DNA of 64,000 nt from Acidobacteriota bacterium (lineage in GTDB: Bacteria > Acidobacteriota > Terriglobia > UBA7540): positions 81,267-145,266 of the forward strand of contig JAKAWG010000002.1 of assembly GCA_021817045.1 (NCBI GenBank). The letters are read 5' to 3'. The first letter of the stretch is position 1. Each line of letters starts with the position of its first letter. Under the pieces are notes generated by a model. That model worked only from the letters and a program-made list of their open reading frames with translations, did no database searches and was not told the origin of the DNA. A program made the position numbers and the translations under genes. Shown here in pieces: positions 25,479 to 34,193 of the stretch.

Positions 25479-28400
25479 GAACCCGGCTATTCCGAGTTTC
25501 GTCCGGGACACTTTGGCTCTTGCGGAAGTCGAGCTTCGCAAGCTCGCGCGCGACCCTTTTGAGCTGCTGACCAGGGCGATCCAGTCTGCGCTTTGGCTGC
25601 TCGTGTTTGGGCAGGTGCTTGCGCGGGTGAAAGCGATCCATACCGGCAAACTGAGTTATATGGCGTTTATGGTTCCAGGTATCCTTGCCCAAAGCGTCCT
25701 CTTCATCACCATCTTTTATGGCATCAGCGTGATCTGGGAGCGCGACTTAGGCATCCTTCAAAAGCTGCTTGTGACGCCCGCCGCGCTGCCGCTGGGACAT
25801 TATGAGGTGGTGGCCGAAAAACATGGCTTCGAAGCCGAACACATAGTAGAGATCAGGCTGGTCGTGGGTGAGCAGGCCGTGGTGAACCTTAAGTTGCAAC
25901 CTGGTCATGTGAAACAGGTGATCACTGTCAAGGAAGAAGCACCCGTCGTGAACACCACCATACAGTCAACGGCAGGCCTGGTGGGTGAGCGGCAGTTGAA
26001 AGAGTTACCGCTCAACGGCCGGAGCTATGACGAGTTGATGACTCTGAATCCCGGCATCATCAACTACACTTCCGAGCGGAGTGGAGGCATCGGAGCGAGT
26101 CCTTCGGCGGTTGCCAACATGTTTTCCGTTTCGGGCCGGCGCTCGCAGGGGAACCTGTTTCTTCTCAACGGCATCGAGTTCACCAGCGCGAGTGAAATGA
26201 ATCTGACGCCCGGCTGCGCCAGCGGCGAATTGCTGGGTGTGGATGCAGTACGTGAATTCAATGTCCTTTCGGACAGCTACGGCGCTCAATACGGCAAACG
26301 CTCGGGCGCTCAGGTCAACATCGTAACGAGTTCAGGCAGCAACACGCTGCATGGGGCGGCCTACGAGTTCTTGCGCAACAGCGCTTTCGATGCCCGAAAC
26401 TTCTTCGACCAGGGCTCCATTCCTCAGTTCGAGCGGAACGAGTTTGGCGGCGCGCTTGGCGGGCCCATCCAGAAAGACAAGACTTTTGTGTTTGGGAATT
26501 ACGAAGGCTTTCGGCAAGACTTGGGCCTAAGCGATGTGACCCTGGTTCCAGACAATAACGCGCGGCTCGGTTTGCTCCCCGGCCCGAACGGAACTCTGGT
26601 CAATGTCGGGATCGCTCCGGGCGTCGAGCCACTTCTGGCGCTTTGGCCGGTGCAGAACGGACCCGACTTGGGCGGCGGAATCGCCGAAGCCTTCAGCCAT
26701 CCCGTGCAGACCATTCGCGAAGATTTCGGAACGGTGCGTGTGGATCATACCTTTACCGACAAGGATTCGATTTCTAGCGTTTATCCCGTTGATGACAGCG
26801 CCGACTGGACGCCCACAGCCAATCCTTTCAGCGTTACTCCAGAGAGTCTTCGGGAACAAGTCGTAAGCCTCCAGGAGACATACATTCTTTCGCCCCGGGC
26901 GCTTAACGTAGCTGAAATCGGGTTTTCACGCGGCAGCTTTTTCTACACGGGTTTTTCCACGGTGTACGCGCCAAGCTTCATTCAGGATGCACCCGTCGGA
27001 GCTGTTAATGTCGGGAGCGGAACGACCGTGAGGGGAACGTCACAGCTTACGCCAGCCGGCACAACCTCGGGTCCCGTCGTTGCTGATCGCAATGTGTTTA
27101 CTTACCAGGATTATGTCGATGTGACAAAAGGTGCTCACCTTTTAAGCGCCGGTGTCTGGTTGCAGCGAATTCAGGCAAATGATGATATGGTGACAAATCG
27201 GTACGGCATTGCGTCCTTTTCCGACTTTACGAGTTTCTTACAAGGCAAAGCAACAACGTTTCAAGCGACGCCATCGCCGACGCTGATGGGCTGGCGTACT
27301 CTCGAAGGTACGTTCTATGTTCAAGACGCCGTGCGACTAAAGTCCAATCTCCACTTGACAGTAGGTTTCAGGGACGAGATTACCAACGGCTGGAATGAAG
27401 CGTTCGGAAGAGCCTCGAATTACTTGTTCGGACCGGGCGGAGTTATCGATACGCAACCCACAGTGGGGAATTCCGTCTTTTTCGTCAATAACGCCCGCTT
27501 CCTTCCCGAGCCTCCGCTTGGCCTCACGTGGGACCCGTTTGGCAAAGGGAAGACAGTGATTCACGCGGGTTTCGGCGTCTATTACAGCCTCCTCGACAAC
27601 CTCGGCGTTCGCCTCGATCAGAATGCTCCGTTTAATACGACCTTGGTCCTGAAAAACCAGACGATGTCATCACTTTACTTGGTTCCTGGCGCGTCTTTGC
27701 CTTCGAGCGCGCTAGTTTCTCCAGGGGGTATCCAACCTAATGCCTATACGCCGGGCGTCGTGGAATATTCGTTCAAGGTCGAACAGCAGATCGCACCCAA
27801 AACACTTCTGAGTGTGGGCTATGTCGGCTCGCGAGGCTACCACGAAATGCTCTTGCTCGACGCGAACGAGCCTGTACCCACGATTTGCCCGACTGCAAGT
27901 TGCCCGGCAACACTTGCTCCAGGAACAGTCTATTACGCGCCGGGCGCGCCGCTGGCTAATCCCAGCGTGGCGAACTCGACCACTTGGTTTTCCGAAGGCG
28001 AGAGTTCGTATAATGCGTTTCAAATAGACCTCAACCACCACTTTGATCAAGGCTTTCAGTTGCGAGGCATCTGCACCTATTTCAAAAACCTGGATGACGG
28101 CGGGGCGTGGATCAAGAGCGTTTCGACGAACAGTCCAGCTTACGTGATGTATCCGCTCGATCCGATGCTCGACTGGGGACTCTCTCCGTTTGACGTGAGA
28201 GATCAAGTGACTATCAACGGCAACTACGAATTACCGCTGGGATCAGGAAAGTTCTTCTTCAATGGCGTTGATGGCTGGCGGGAAAAACTAGCCAATGGAT
28301 GGACACTCAGTGGGATCACAACCGTACAATCCGGGTTTCCGTTCTCGGCGGTTCTGGGTTTCAATCCCACCAATAACGGTGACACTCGCAACCCAATCAG

Positions 28401-28764
28401 ACCCTCTTACAATCCGGCATTCAAGGGAAACATCATCCTGGGCGATCCTAATGAATATTTCAATCCCAACGCGTTCGTCGTTCCTTCCAGCGGAAGTTAT
28501 GGAAATGTGGACCGCGACACGCTGATCGGGTCGGGGCTTGCCCAACTGGATCTGGCGCTTCTGAAGAACACGTCGATCTCTGAGAGGGTTCAGCTCCAGT
28601 TCCGGGCCGAGTTCTTCAATCTGCCGAACCGCGCCAATTCCAACACGCCGAATAACGTGGTGTTTACGTCGAACTCAGCTACACCTTCGCCTACTGCCGG
28701 CGTGGTCAGCAGCACCTCGACCGCTTCGAGGCAGATTCAATTTGGGTTGAAATTGCTATGGTAG
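25414..28764 (+). CDS. Chimeric gene: ABC-2 permease N-terminus fused to a TonB-dependent receptor
   Basis: Residues 1 to about 121 (TTG start at 25414, GGGAGG upstream) match a DrrB-type ABC-2 permease N-terminus (LARDPFELLTRAIQSALWLLVFGQVLARV, GILAQSVLFITIFYGISVIWERDLGIL). At LLVTPAALPLGHYEV (25774-25798) the sequence becomes an acidobacterial TonB receptor: the end of a carboxypeptidase-like domain (LVVGEQAVVNLKLQ, then an EAPVVNTT-type link), a plug with LPLNGRSYDELMTLNPG, and a barrel of about 800 residues ending in a KLLW-type strand. The receptor has lost its signal peptide and domain start, and the permease its last helices. A deletion at a short GC-rich similarity is the simplest origin; a misassembly is possible. 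Confidence 0.78.
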   Translation: MSIAGAIQTPPEFAGRRGALIENPAIPSFVRDTLALAEVELRKLARDPFELLTRAIQSALWLLVFGQVLARVKAIHTGKLSYMAFMVPGILAQSVLFITIFYGISVIWERDLGILQKLLVTPAALPLGHYEVVAEKHGFEAEHIVEIRLVVGEQAVVNLKLQPGHVKQVITVKEEAPVVNTTIQSTAGLVGERQLKELPLNGRSYDELMTLNPGIINYTSERSGGIGASPSAVANMFSVSGRRSQGNLFLLNGIEFTSASEMNLTPGCASGELLGVDAVREFNVLSDSYGAQYGKRSGAQVNIVTSSGSNTLHGAAYEFLRNSAFDARNFFDQGSIPQFERNEFGGALGGPIQKDKTFVFGNYEGFRQDLGLSDVTLVPDNNARLGLLPGPNGTLVNVGIAPGVEPLLALWPVQNGPDLGGGIAEAFSHPVQTIREDFGTVRVDHTFTDKDSISSVYPVDDSADWTPTANPFSVTPESLREQVVSLQETYILSPRALNVAEIGFSRGSFFYTGFSTVYAPSFIQDAPVGAVNVGSGTTVRGTSQLTPAGTTSGPVVADRNVFTYQDYVDVTKGAHLLSAGVWLQRIQANDDMVTNRYGIASFSDFTSFLQGKATTFQATPSPTLMGWRTLEGTFYVQDAVRLKSNLHLTVGFRDEITNGWNEAFGRASNYLFGPGGVIDTQPTVGNSVFFVNNARFLPEPPLGLTWDPFGKGKTVIHAGFGVYYSLLDNLGVRLDQNAPFNTTLVLKNQTMSSLYLVPGASLPSSALVSPGGIQPNAYTPGVVEYSFKVEQQIAPKTLLSVGYVGSRGYHEMLLLDANEPVPTICPTASCPATLAPGTVYYAPGAPLANPSVANSTTWFSEGESSYNAFQIDLNHHFDQGFQLRGICTYFKNLDDGGAWIKSVSTNSPAYVMYPLDPMLDWGLSPFDVRDQVTINGNYELPLGSGKFFFNGVDGWREKLANGWTLSGITTVQSGFPFSAVLGFNPTNNGDTRNPIRPSYNPAFKGNIILGDPNEYFNPNAFVVPSSGSYGNVDRDTLIGSGLAQLDLALLKNTSISERVQLQFRAEFFNLPNRANSNTPNNVVFTSNSATPSPTAGVVSSTSTASRQIQFGLKLLW

Positions 28765-28800
28765 GCAGCCCGGGCTTCTCTTGTCCTGCGGTAACGTAAA

Positions 28801-29688
28801 CTAGCTGTTTGCCGAAAAACCCGTCGGCCCGCTATCCGGGCTCGATGTTGCGGCTTGAGTGTCGCGATGGTCACCGAAGCTCAAGCGGCCTCCGAGCAGC
28901 TCGACGACCACAGCCAGAATCACCAGCGCCAGCGCAAAAAAAAGGCTGCCTCCCTTGCGGTGAAGATTCCCTTGGAAGAAGCTCACACTCACATAATTTG
29001 AAAGCGTGGCCATGATGAACATTCGGAGACCATTCGTAAACGAGACGATCGGAATGACGAACGGTACCAGGAGCGCTTTCTGCCATGCAGCTTTAAGGCA
29101 GAAACGGCCAGCGAGAAGGGCGGCAATCAGCAATGCAACTGTCGAGTGGATTCCGCTGCATTCCGGCGTAACCATGAAACTGATCCGCGCAAGAACAAAC
29201 ATCATCCCGCTTCGCAAAAAGGGCACGCCGGTAATAGTAAATAGAAGGCCGGTGACATCTGCCGAGCCGCGGCGAACCAAATCAAGCGGCGCGAGCATAA
29301 TGGCCCGGGGCAACGGCACCACTAGTAAGCTGCAGAGCAGCGCAAACATCCCCGCGCGTGCAGCCGGGGCGCCGTAGCACAAGACGAATGCACCGATCCA
29401 GACCATGGCCAGACCCAGTATCTCGATTGAGAGGCGAACGTTCGCGCCGGCCTGGCTTGGCAGAAGAGTGCCTGAACCCCCTACGCATATTCCCGCCAGG
29501 ATAACGAGCGATCCAGCGCGCAAGGAGTAATCCAGACGGTCGAAGACCTTCTTCCGCTCGACGATGAAAAGACTGACGACCATTACGGGAATCAGAAGGA
29601 TGTAAGAGTATTCTTCGCTTTTCATGCAGAGCGCCACGAGGTCTCGTAGCGGCGTCAAGAACGCCGTGGCCGACGCGGCAACTAGCAA
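28801..29688 (-). CDS. Exosortase (transpeptidase for C-terminal sorting signals)
   Basis: Exosortases cleave C-terminal sorting signals of exported proteins, often in biofilm or exopolysaccharide systems. The 295-residue membrane protein has the catalytic Cys177 (TPECSGIHST), Arg222 (FTNGLRMF) and His243 (GNLHRKGG) in the correct order, within about eight helices. The only normal start is TTG at 29688, inside the first hydrophobic segment. The open frame continues 43 codons upstream to a TAG without ATG or GTG, so the true start is uncertain. Its likely substrate is encoded upstream at 29943-30752. Confidence 0.85.
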   Translation of the reverse strand: MLVAASATAFLTPLRDLVALCMKSEEYSYILLIPVMVVSLFIVERKKVFDRLDYSLRAGSLVILAGICVGGSGTLLPSQAGANVRLSIEILGLAMVWIGAFVLCYGAPAARAGMFALLCSLLVVPLPRAIMLAPLDLVRRGSADVTGLLFTITGVPFLRSGMMFVLARISFMVTPECSGIHSTVALLIAALLAGRFCLKAAWQKALLVPFVIPIVSFTNGLRMFIMATLSNYVSVSFFQGNLHRKGGSLFFALALVILAVVVELLGGRLSFGDHRDTQAATSSPDSGPTGFSANS

Positions 29689-29942
29689 CGCAAAAACTAC
29701 GTTTCTTAGCGCGACAATCTTGCGAGCGTCTGCGCTTGCGAGGCGAGCGCAGGCAGGGGATTCGATGACTTGTTGGCTCTGAATCGCTATCTCTCCGCCC
29801 CCGGTCGTTTCTGACGAATCCTAAACTCCAGTGACTGAAGCCGCCAGGCTCGGGTTCGGGCCTGGCAGCCTCAGCCGCGCGTAGTGTAATCCTGGGTTTC
29901 ATCCATCGACTGGCCATTCATGACCAGCCGCCTCTCGCCAGC

Positions 29943-30752
29943 CTAAACACGCGCTCGGCGACGGCTGTAAACGGCCGCGCCGATGAACACCAGCAGAACT
30001 TCTCCCACTAGTGTGATCGCCGAGGACTCAGAAGCAGACTGCGGCGCGTCCACGCCTGCCTCAGTCCACGAGGTGGTATAGGGATTTTCTGAGGAATTGC
30101 ACAGACCGTCCCCAATACTCGCTTTTGAGCAGCCGTACGCTGACACGACCGACCCGAGCGGCAGAGCGCTAGAGAAATCCACCGTCACGTTCCCTTTGCT
30201 CGCCAGTGCGGCATTGAGCTCGTAGACGGCGATTGCATAATCGCTGACGCTGCTCAAGCCAACGGCAGCCGAGGTGTCCGCCCCAGACCAGTTGGTGAAG
30301 CTTTCCGAGGTGTTTCCTTGGGCCATCCCAAGGAAAGCATAGACGTCCTGGGTTGAGCTCGAATTGAACAAACTTGGGGCAAACCCTAAGTCCGCTCCAG
30401 TCGTGGCCCAGTCCCCATGGTAGTAGTCAGCCCCACCCAGGCTTCCATTGCCGCTGGTCACCGTGGGAAGAGACTGACCGATTGTCCCGTTAGGGATTCC
30501 GATAATGAGGAGGAGCGGATTGTCTAGGGTCACACTTCCTCCTTGATTGTCGAAGATGGATAACGAGGTGCCCGTCAGCGGATTTGCCTCGTTATCGAAA
30601 ACGCAGGCTCCTCCGTTCTGGCAGAACTGCCCTGTAGACGTGATCTGAAGTACGGCCGGGCCGCCCAAAGCTTTCGGTGCACCTGCTGTGAGCAGTCCCG
30701 CCAGAACTACGCCGAACACAAACATGACCGTCAATGATCGACGAGAGTTCAT
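29943..30752 (-). CDS. Exported protein with a PEP-CTERM-like sorting signal
   Basis: The 269-residue protein has an N-terminal signal (RRSLTVMFVFGVVLAGLLTAG). Its body is low-charge and rich in Ser, Gly, Asn and Thr. The C-terminus has a sorting-signal layout: a polar segment with PQSASESS, a hydrophobic helix (ITLVGEVLLVFIGAAVY) and a basic end (SRRRARV). The classic PEP triplet is replaced by APQSAS. GAGAGG precedes the ATG at 30752. It lies upstream of the exosortase gene on the same strand, so the two probably work together. It may be a surface or matrix protein; four Cys residues could form disulfides. Confidence 0.75.
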   Translation of the reverse strand: MNSRRSLTVMFVFGVVLAGLLTAGAPKALGGPAVLQITSTGQFCQNGGACVFDNEANPLTGTSLSIFDNQGGSVTLDNPLLLIIGIPNGTIGQSLPTVTSGNGSLGGADYYHGDWATTGADLGFAPSLFNSSSTQDVYAFLGMAQGNTSESFTNWSGADTSAAVGLSSVSDYAIAVYELNAALASKGNVTVDFSSALPLGSVVSAYGCSKASIGDGLCNSSENPYTTSWTEAGVDAPQSASESSAITLVGEVLLVFIGAAVYSRRRARV

Positions 30753-31417
30753 TCAACTTACCTCTCTTTCATACGTCCTTCTGGTTGAAGTGTTGCTTCT
30801 GGAGAAGACTCAGGAAGAGCTCGCACCCGACGCACGTCGCCTCCCCTGGAGAGCGCGCTTCTGGAGAAATGAGCAATGGAGAAAAGCGAATTCGCCTTGA
30901 GCAGGAGCTGGCAACAGCCCCCCGCGACCCGCCGGATAACACTGGCGAAATTGCCGGCGCATACGGCGGCCCCGGATTTTGGGACGCCGCTTCCGCCAAT
31001 GGCCTGCGTGAGGTTCTCCCCAAACGGTGCTCCCCCCTCCCTGAGTGACTAACCCTCTAAGCTTTTTATGAGGGATGGGGGAAGATTCGTCAATGGGACG
31101 AAAGTACAGGTACCAAGTTGGGTACGTCGGGCAGTCTGCCTACTGGTAAGACGGGAAAACCGTTGCGCCCCCGGGGAAAAGCAGATTCCCCGCTGCGCTC
31201 GGAATGAGACAGCGAAGGGCTGAGGGTATACCCCGCGAAGAATCTGCTTTGAAAATTTCGGTTGATACCCATCACCCGGTTCGCTCCGCTCGCCACCCTC
31301 TCCCCGATGGAGAGGGTGCCCGACGAAGGAGGGCGGGTGAGAAGCCATTCTTATGCTTCGGGGTGTCGCGAAGCGACATGGGCGACTGCTTTTGGTTGGG
31401 GCTCTGCCGCGCCGGGG
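30753..31417. other. Intergenic region of 665 bases with repeats
   Basis: The region between the sorted-protein gene and pal has no convincing gene. It contains a palindromic repeat at 31273-31341 and, around 31170-31205, sequence of the type CCCCGCTGCGCTCGGAATGA that resembles common acidobacterial intergenic repeats. The right end would hold the pal terminator, but none was recognised. Confidence 0.45.
31273..31341. repeat. Palindromic repeat, intergenic copy
   Basis: The unit starts CACCCGG, continues with TCGCTCCGCTCGCC, and ends GCGGGTGAG. In its middle, CACCCTCTCC and GGAGAGGGTG form a perfect 10-bp stem. A diverged copy with the same blocks lies inside the radical SAM gene at 60751-60891. 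Confidence 0.7.
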
Positions 31418-32182
31418 TCACGGCGTTTGAACCCCCACGTGAGCCCGGCGGTTCTCCTGGTAACAAGACTCTGTTGTCTCGGTGCAATACAGGCGGTCTT
31501 TACCATAGGAGATGGTGGTAACGTCTGCCGACGGGACGCCGAGATTAACGAGGAATTGTTTGGCGGCGGTCGCGCGCCTTTGGCCAAGCCCCAGGTTGTA
31601 CTCTTCACTCCCGCGCTGGTCACAGTGGCCGGAGACAACGATTTTCATGTCTGGATGGGCCTTAAGGAAGCTAGCGTCCTTGGTCAGCGCGGTTTCGGCG
31701 TCCGGCCGAAGCTGCGCGCTGTTGAAATCAAAAAAGGCGTCCTTCAGTTCCGCGCCTGCGGAGAAGGCCGTAGGTAGATTTGACTCTTTAACTTGGGGTG
31801 AAGACAGAGTGGGCGGACTTACGGTTATGCGCGCTTCGCACTGGCCCTTTCCTGCAGGCCCCACCAGGCTAAGGGTGTAAGTTGTCGAGCCGCTGGGCGT
31901 GACGGATGTTGAGCCCGTGGTCAGTTGCTTCCCGAGGGTGGGATTCAACGTGACCTCGCTGGCATTTTCAGACGTCCAACTCAGCGTTGCCGAATGCCCC
32001 ATCACGATCGTGGCCGGCTCCGCGGTAAGCGTACACGTAGGCGGCCCCGGTGCGGCCGGCGCGGCTGCGGAAGGCGCAGCCGCCGGCGGAGCGGGCGCCA
32101 CGGCGCTTTTATGGCACGCGGTGGCTAGTAGGGCAAGACTCAAAACCCAATACGGTACAAGTTTCCTCACCCGGATTCTCAT
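31418..32182 (-). CDS. pal: Peptidoglycan-associated (OmpA/Pal-like) lipoprotein
   Basis: The 254-residue protein has a signal with lipobox LLATAC (Cys23), a Pro/Ala-rich linker, an Ig-like segment (about 45-125, with TLSWTSENASEVTLNP) and a C-terminal OmpA domain (about 140-250). The latter has the peptidoglycan-binding motif GHCDQRGSEEYNLGLGQRRA and ends NRRAHV. Pal links outer membrane and cell wall as part of the Tol-Pal system; no tol genes are in the window. The Ig-like insert is unusual for classical Pal. The start at 32182 follows AAAGGAA. It is 100 bases downstream of hemC on the same strand. Confidence 0.85.
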   Translation of the reverse strand: MRIRVRKLVPYWVLSLALLATACHKSAVAPAPPAAAPSAAAPAAPGPPTCTLTAEPATIVMGHSATLSWTSENASEVTLNPTLGKQLTTGSTSVTPSGSTTYTLSLVGPAGKGQCEARITVSPPTLSSPQVKESNLPTAFSAGAELKDAFFDFNSAQLRPDAETALTKDASFLKAHPDMKIVVSGHCDQRGSEEYNLGLGQRRATAAKQFLVNLGVPSADVTTISYGKDRLYCTETTESCYQENRRAHVGVQTP

Positions 32183-32282
32183 CAATAAAATTCCTTTCGT
32201 CTCTCCGTTTCCTATCTTCCGGCAGGCTCTGCCTGGAAAGTGAAACACGAAGAGTTAAATTTGGATGAAAGCTCTTTCATTG

Positions 32283-33206
32283 TCAATTCCCTTGGCCGTT
32301 ACCGGCAGCGTCCCAATTGAGTATGGTGGCCGCCCCTTGTTTCAGCAGGTCTGCCGCCAGTTGCGCACCAATTATTTCCGCCTCCTCAGGAGCGCCGGCT
32401 GCGCGAGCCCGCACGGCGCGCGAGCCATCCGGGCTCGAGACGAGGCCGAGAATTTCCAGTCGGCCACCGTCAATCCGCGCGTTGGCGGCAATCGGCGTCT
32501 GGCAGCCGCCGCCAAGGTGCTTTAGGGCTGCACGCTCTGCGGTGACGGTCTGACGGGAGGGCGGATCATCGAGAGGATGGATGGCCTCCGCAACGCGTTC
32601 GTCGTCCGCGCGAACTTCGAGGCCCAGCGCCCCCTGGCCAACGGCGGGACAAATCTGTTCCGGATCAAAATACTCGCTGATGCGCGCCATCAAACCAAGG
32701 CGGTGAAGGCCGGCGGCAGCCATCATCAACGCATCGCATTCGCCACGATCGAGCTTCGCGAGGCGCGTATCGACGTTGCCGCGCATCGAGACTACTTCCA
32801 CGTCCGAACGCAAAATCCGCACTTGAGAAGCCCGCCTCAAACTTCCGGTGGCAATGCGGCAAACCGCCGGCAATGCGGCAAACCTGAGCGCCTGCCGCGC
32901 TACCAGCACGTCGCGCGCATCCTCGCGCGGCGGGATGGCGGCCAGGCGAAGGCCCGGAATTTGCTCCACAGGCAAGTCCTTCAGACTATGTACGGCAATG
33001 TCCACCGTGCCGGCAGCAAGCGCTTCCTCAATCTCTTTGATAAACATCCCCTTCGATCCGGCGGGGAGCGGCGCAGTCAGCTTATCGCCAGTCGTCTTGA
33101 TCACTTTCACCTCCGCTTCATGGCCCAACCCTTCCAGGCGTTGCTTCACCCATTGCGCTTGCCACAGCGCCAAACGGCTTCCCCGTGATCCAAGGAGGAG
33201 TTTCAT
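32283..33206 (-). CDS. hemC: Porphobilinogen deaminase (hydroxymethylbilane synthase)
   Basis: HemC assembles four porphobilinogens into hydroxymethylbilane in haem synthesis. The 307-residue product has the usual length and landmarks: LLLGSRGSRLALWQA at the start, catalytic Asp77 in AVHSLKDLP, IATGSLRRASQ, VSMRGNVDTRLAKL, and the dipyrromethane-carrying Cys235 in LGGGCQTPIA. The ATG at 33206 follows AAGGAGG on the minus strand. It lies 66 bases after scpA; no other haem gene is adjacent. Confidence 0.96.
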   Translation of the reverse strand: MKLLLGSRGSRLALWQAQWVKQRLEGLGHEAEVKVIKTTGDKLTAPLPAGSKGMFIKEIEEALAAGTVDIAVHSLKDLPVEQIPGLRLAAIPPREDARDVLVARQALRFAALPAVCRIATGSLRRASQVRILRSDVEVVSMRGNVDTRLAKLDRGECDALMMAAAGLHRLGLMARISEYFDPEQICPAVGQGALGLEVRADDERVAEAIHPLDDPPSRQTVTAERAALKHLGGGCQTPIAANARIDGGRLEILGLVSSPDGSRAVRARAAGAPEEAEIIGAQLAADLLKQGAATILNWDAAGNGQGN

Positions 33207-33272
33207 GAAAGGCGAACTCGCTGGCGCTATTCCGTATCCGCCGCGTTGGCCGGTAAACGCTGGGCTTGACGC

Positions 33273-34166
33273 TCAAGCTTGTCCAGGTTCCTCCGCGACC
33301 GCCTGCGATTGCTCCAGGCCAGCGTCCAAGGCCGCGGCATCGATGCCCGCCAGAATTTTTTCGAAGTTACGGTGGCGGTGTACGGTGATCGGCCCAAAGA
33401 GTTCTCGCTGGCGAAGCAAAATGGCGCGCACACGAGTCATCTCAAGCAGCGCCAAAATCAGAGCAATCAGAGCTGGGCGCGATACGTAGCCCGCCATCAA
33501 ATCCTCAAGCTGCACTGGATGCGGGCGGGCGAGCAAGACTTGCTTGATGTGCTCGATCATTTCCGCCACGGTCACTTCTTCACGAATCACTTCGAGCGAC
33601 GGCCGGCGCTTCGCTCGCTCGACCACTTCCCGAAAGGCGGCGATCAGATCAAAAATCGAGACCGCAAGGCCGGGTTCATCCTCGGCTTCCAGGAATTCTC
33701 CAATGCCCGGCTGCGACCACGTGGCTTCTTCGACCACTTGCTTTGATTTCAACATCTCTGCGGCATTCTTGAACTGCTCGTGTTCAAGAAGACGGTGGAC
33801 CAAGTCGGCGCGAGGATCTTCCTGCTGCTCTTCGGTGGGTGCGTTGGGATCGGGCGGCAACAGCATGCGCGACTTGATGTAGATCAGCGTCGCCGCCATG
33901 AACACGAACTCGCCTGCTACATTGACGTTCATCGCCTCGAGCCGGCGCAGATACTTAAGGTACTGACCGGTGATCTGGGCAATGGGAATGTCATAAATGT
34001 TAATCTTTTGCTTGCGGATCAAGTCCAGCAGCAGGTCGAGAGGACCTTCGTAGGCTTCGAGCTTGAGGAGTGGCAACTGCTCGTAAGAGACTTCAGCCCG
34101 AACCTCCGTCCCTGGAACGGACTTCTCCGACGTCGCAGCTTCTGGCACTTGGTGTTCTTCCGTCAT
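33273..34166 (-). CDS. scpA: Segregation and condensation protein A (ScpA kleisin)
   Basis: ScpA is the kleisin that bridges SMC heads and ScpB in the chromosome-condensing complex. The 297-residue protein shows the family core YEGPLDLLLDLIRKQKINIYDIPIAQITGQYLKYL, IYIKSRMLLP, and the C-terminal winged helix with LALLEMTRVRAI. The termini are acidic and low-complexity. scpB usually follows scpA but is absent here; hemC follows instead. trpS lies 27 bases upstream on the same strand. Confidence 0.94.
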   Translation of the reverse strand: MTEEHQVPEAATSEKSVPGTEVRAEVSYEQLPLLKLEAYEGPLDLLLDLIRKQKINIYDIPIAQITGQYLKYLRRLEAMNVNVAGEFVFMAATLIYIKSRMLLPPDPNAPTEEQQEDPRADLVHRLLEHEQFKNAAEMLKSKQVVEEATWSQPGIGEFLEAEDEPGLAVSIFDLIAAFREVVERAKRRPSLEVIREEVTVAEMIEHIKQVLLARPHPVQLEDLMAGYVSRPALIALILALLEMTRVRAILLRQRELFGPITVHRHRNFEKILAGIDAAALDAGLEQSQAVAEEPGQA

Positions 34167-34193
34167 CTCGCGTGTTGTCAGTAGCAGCGAGGT

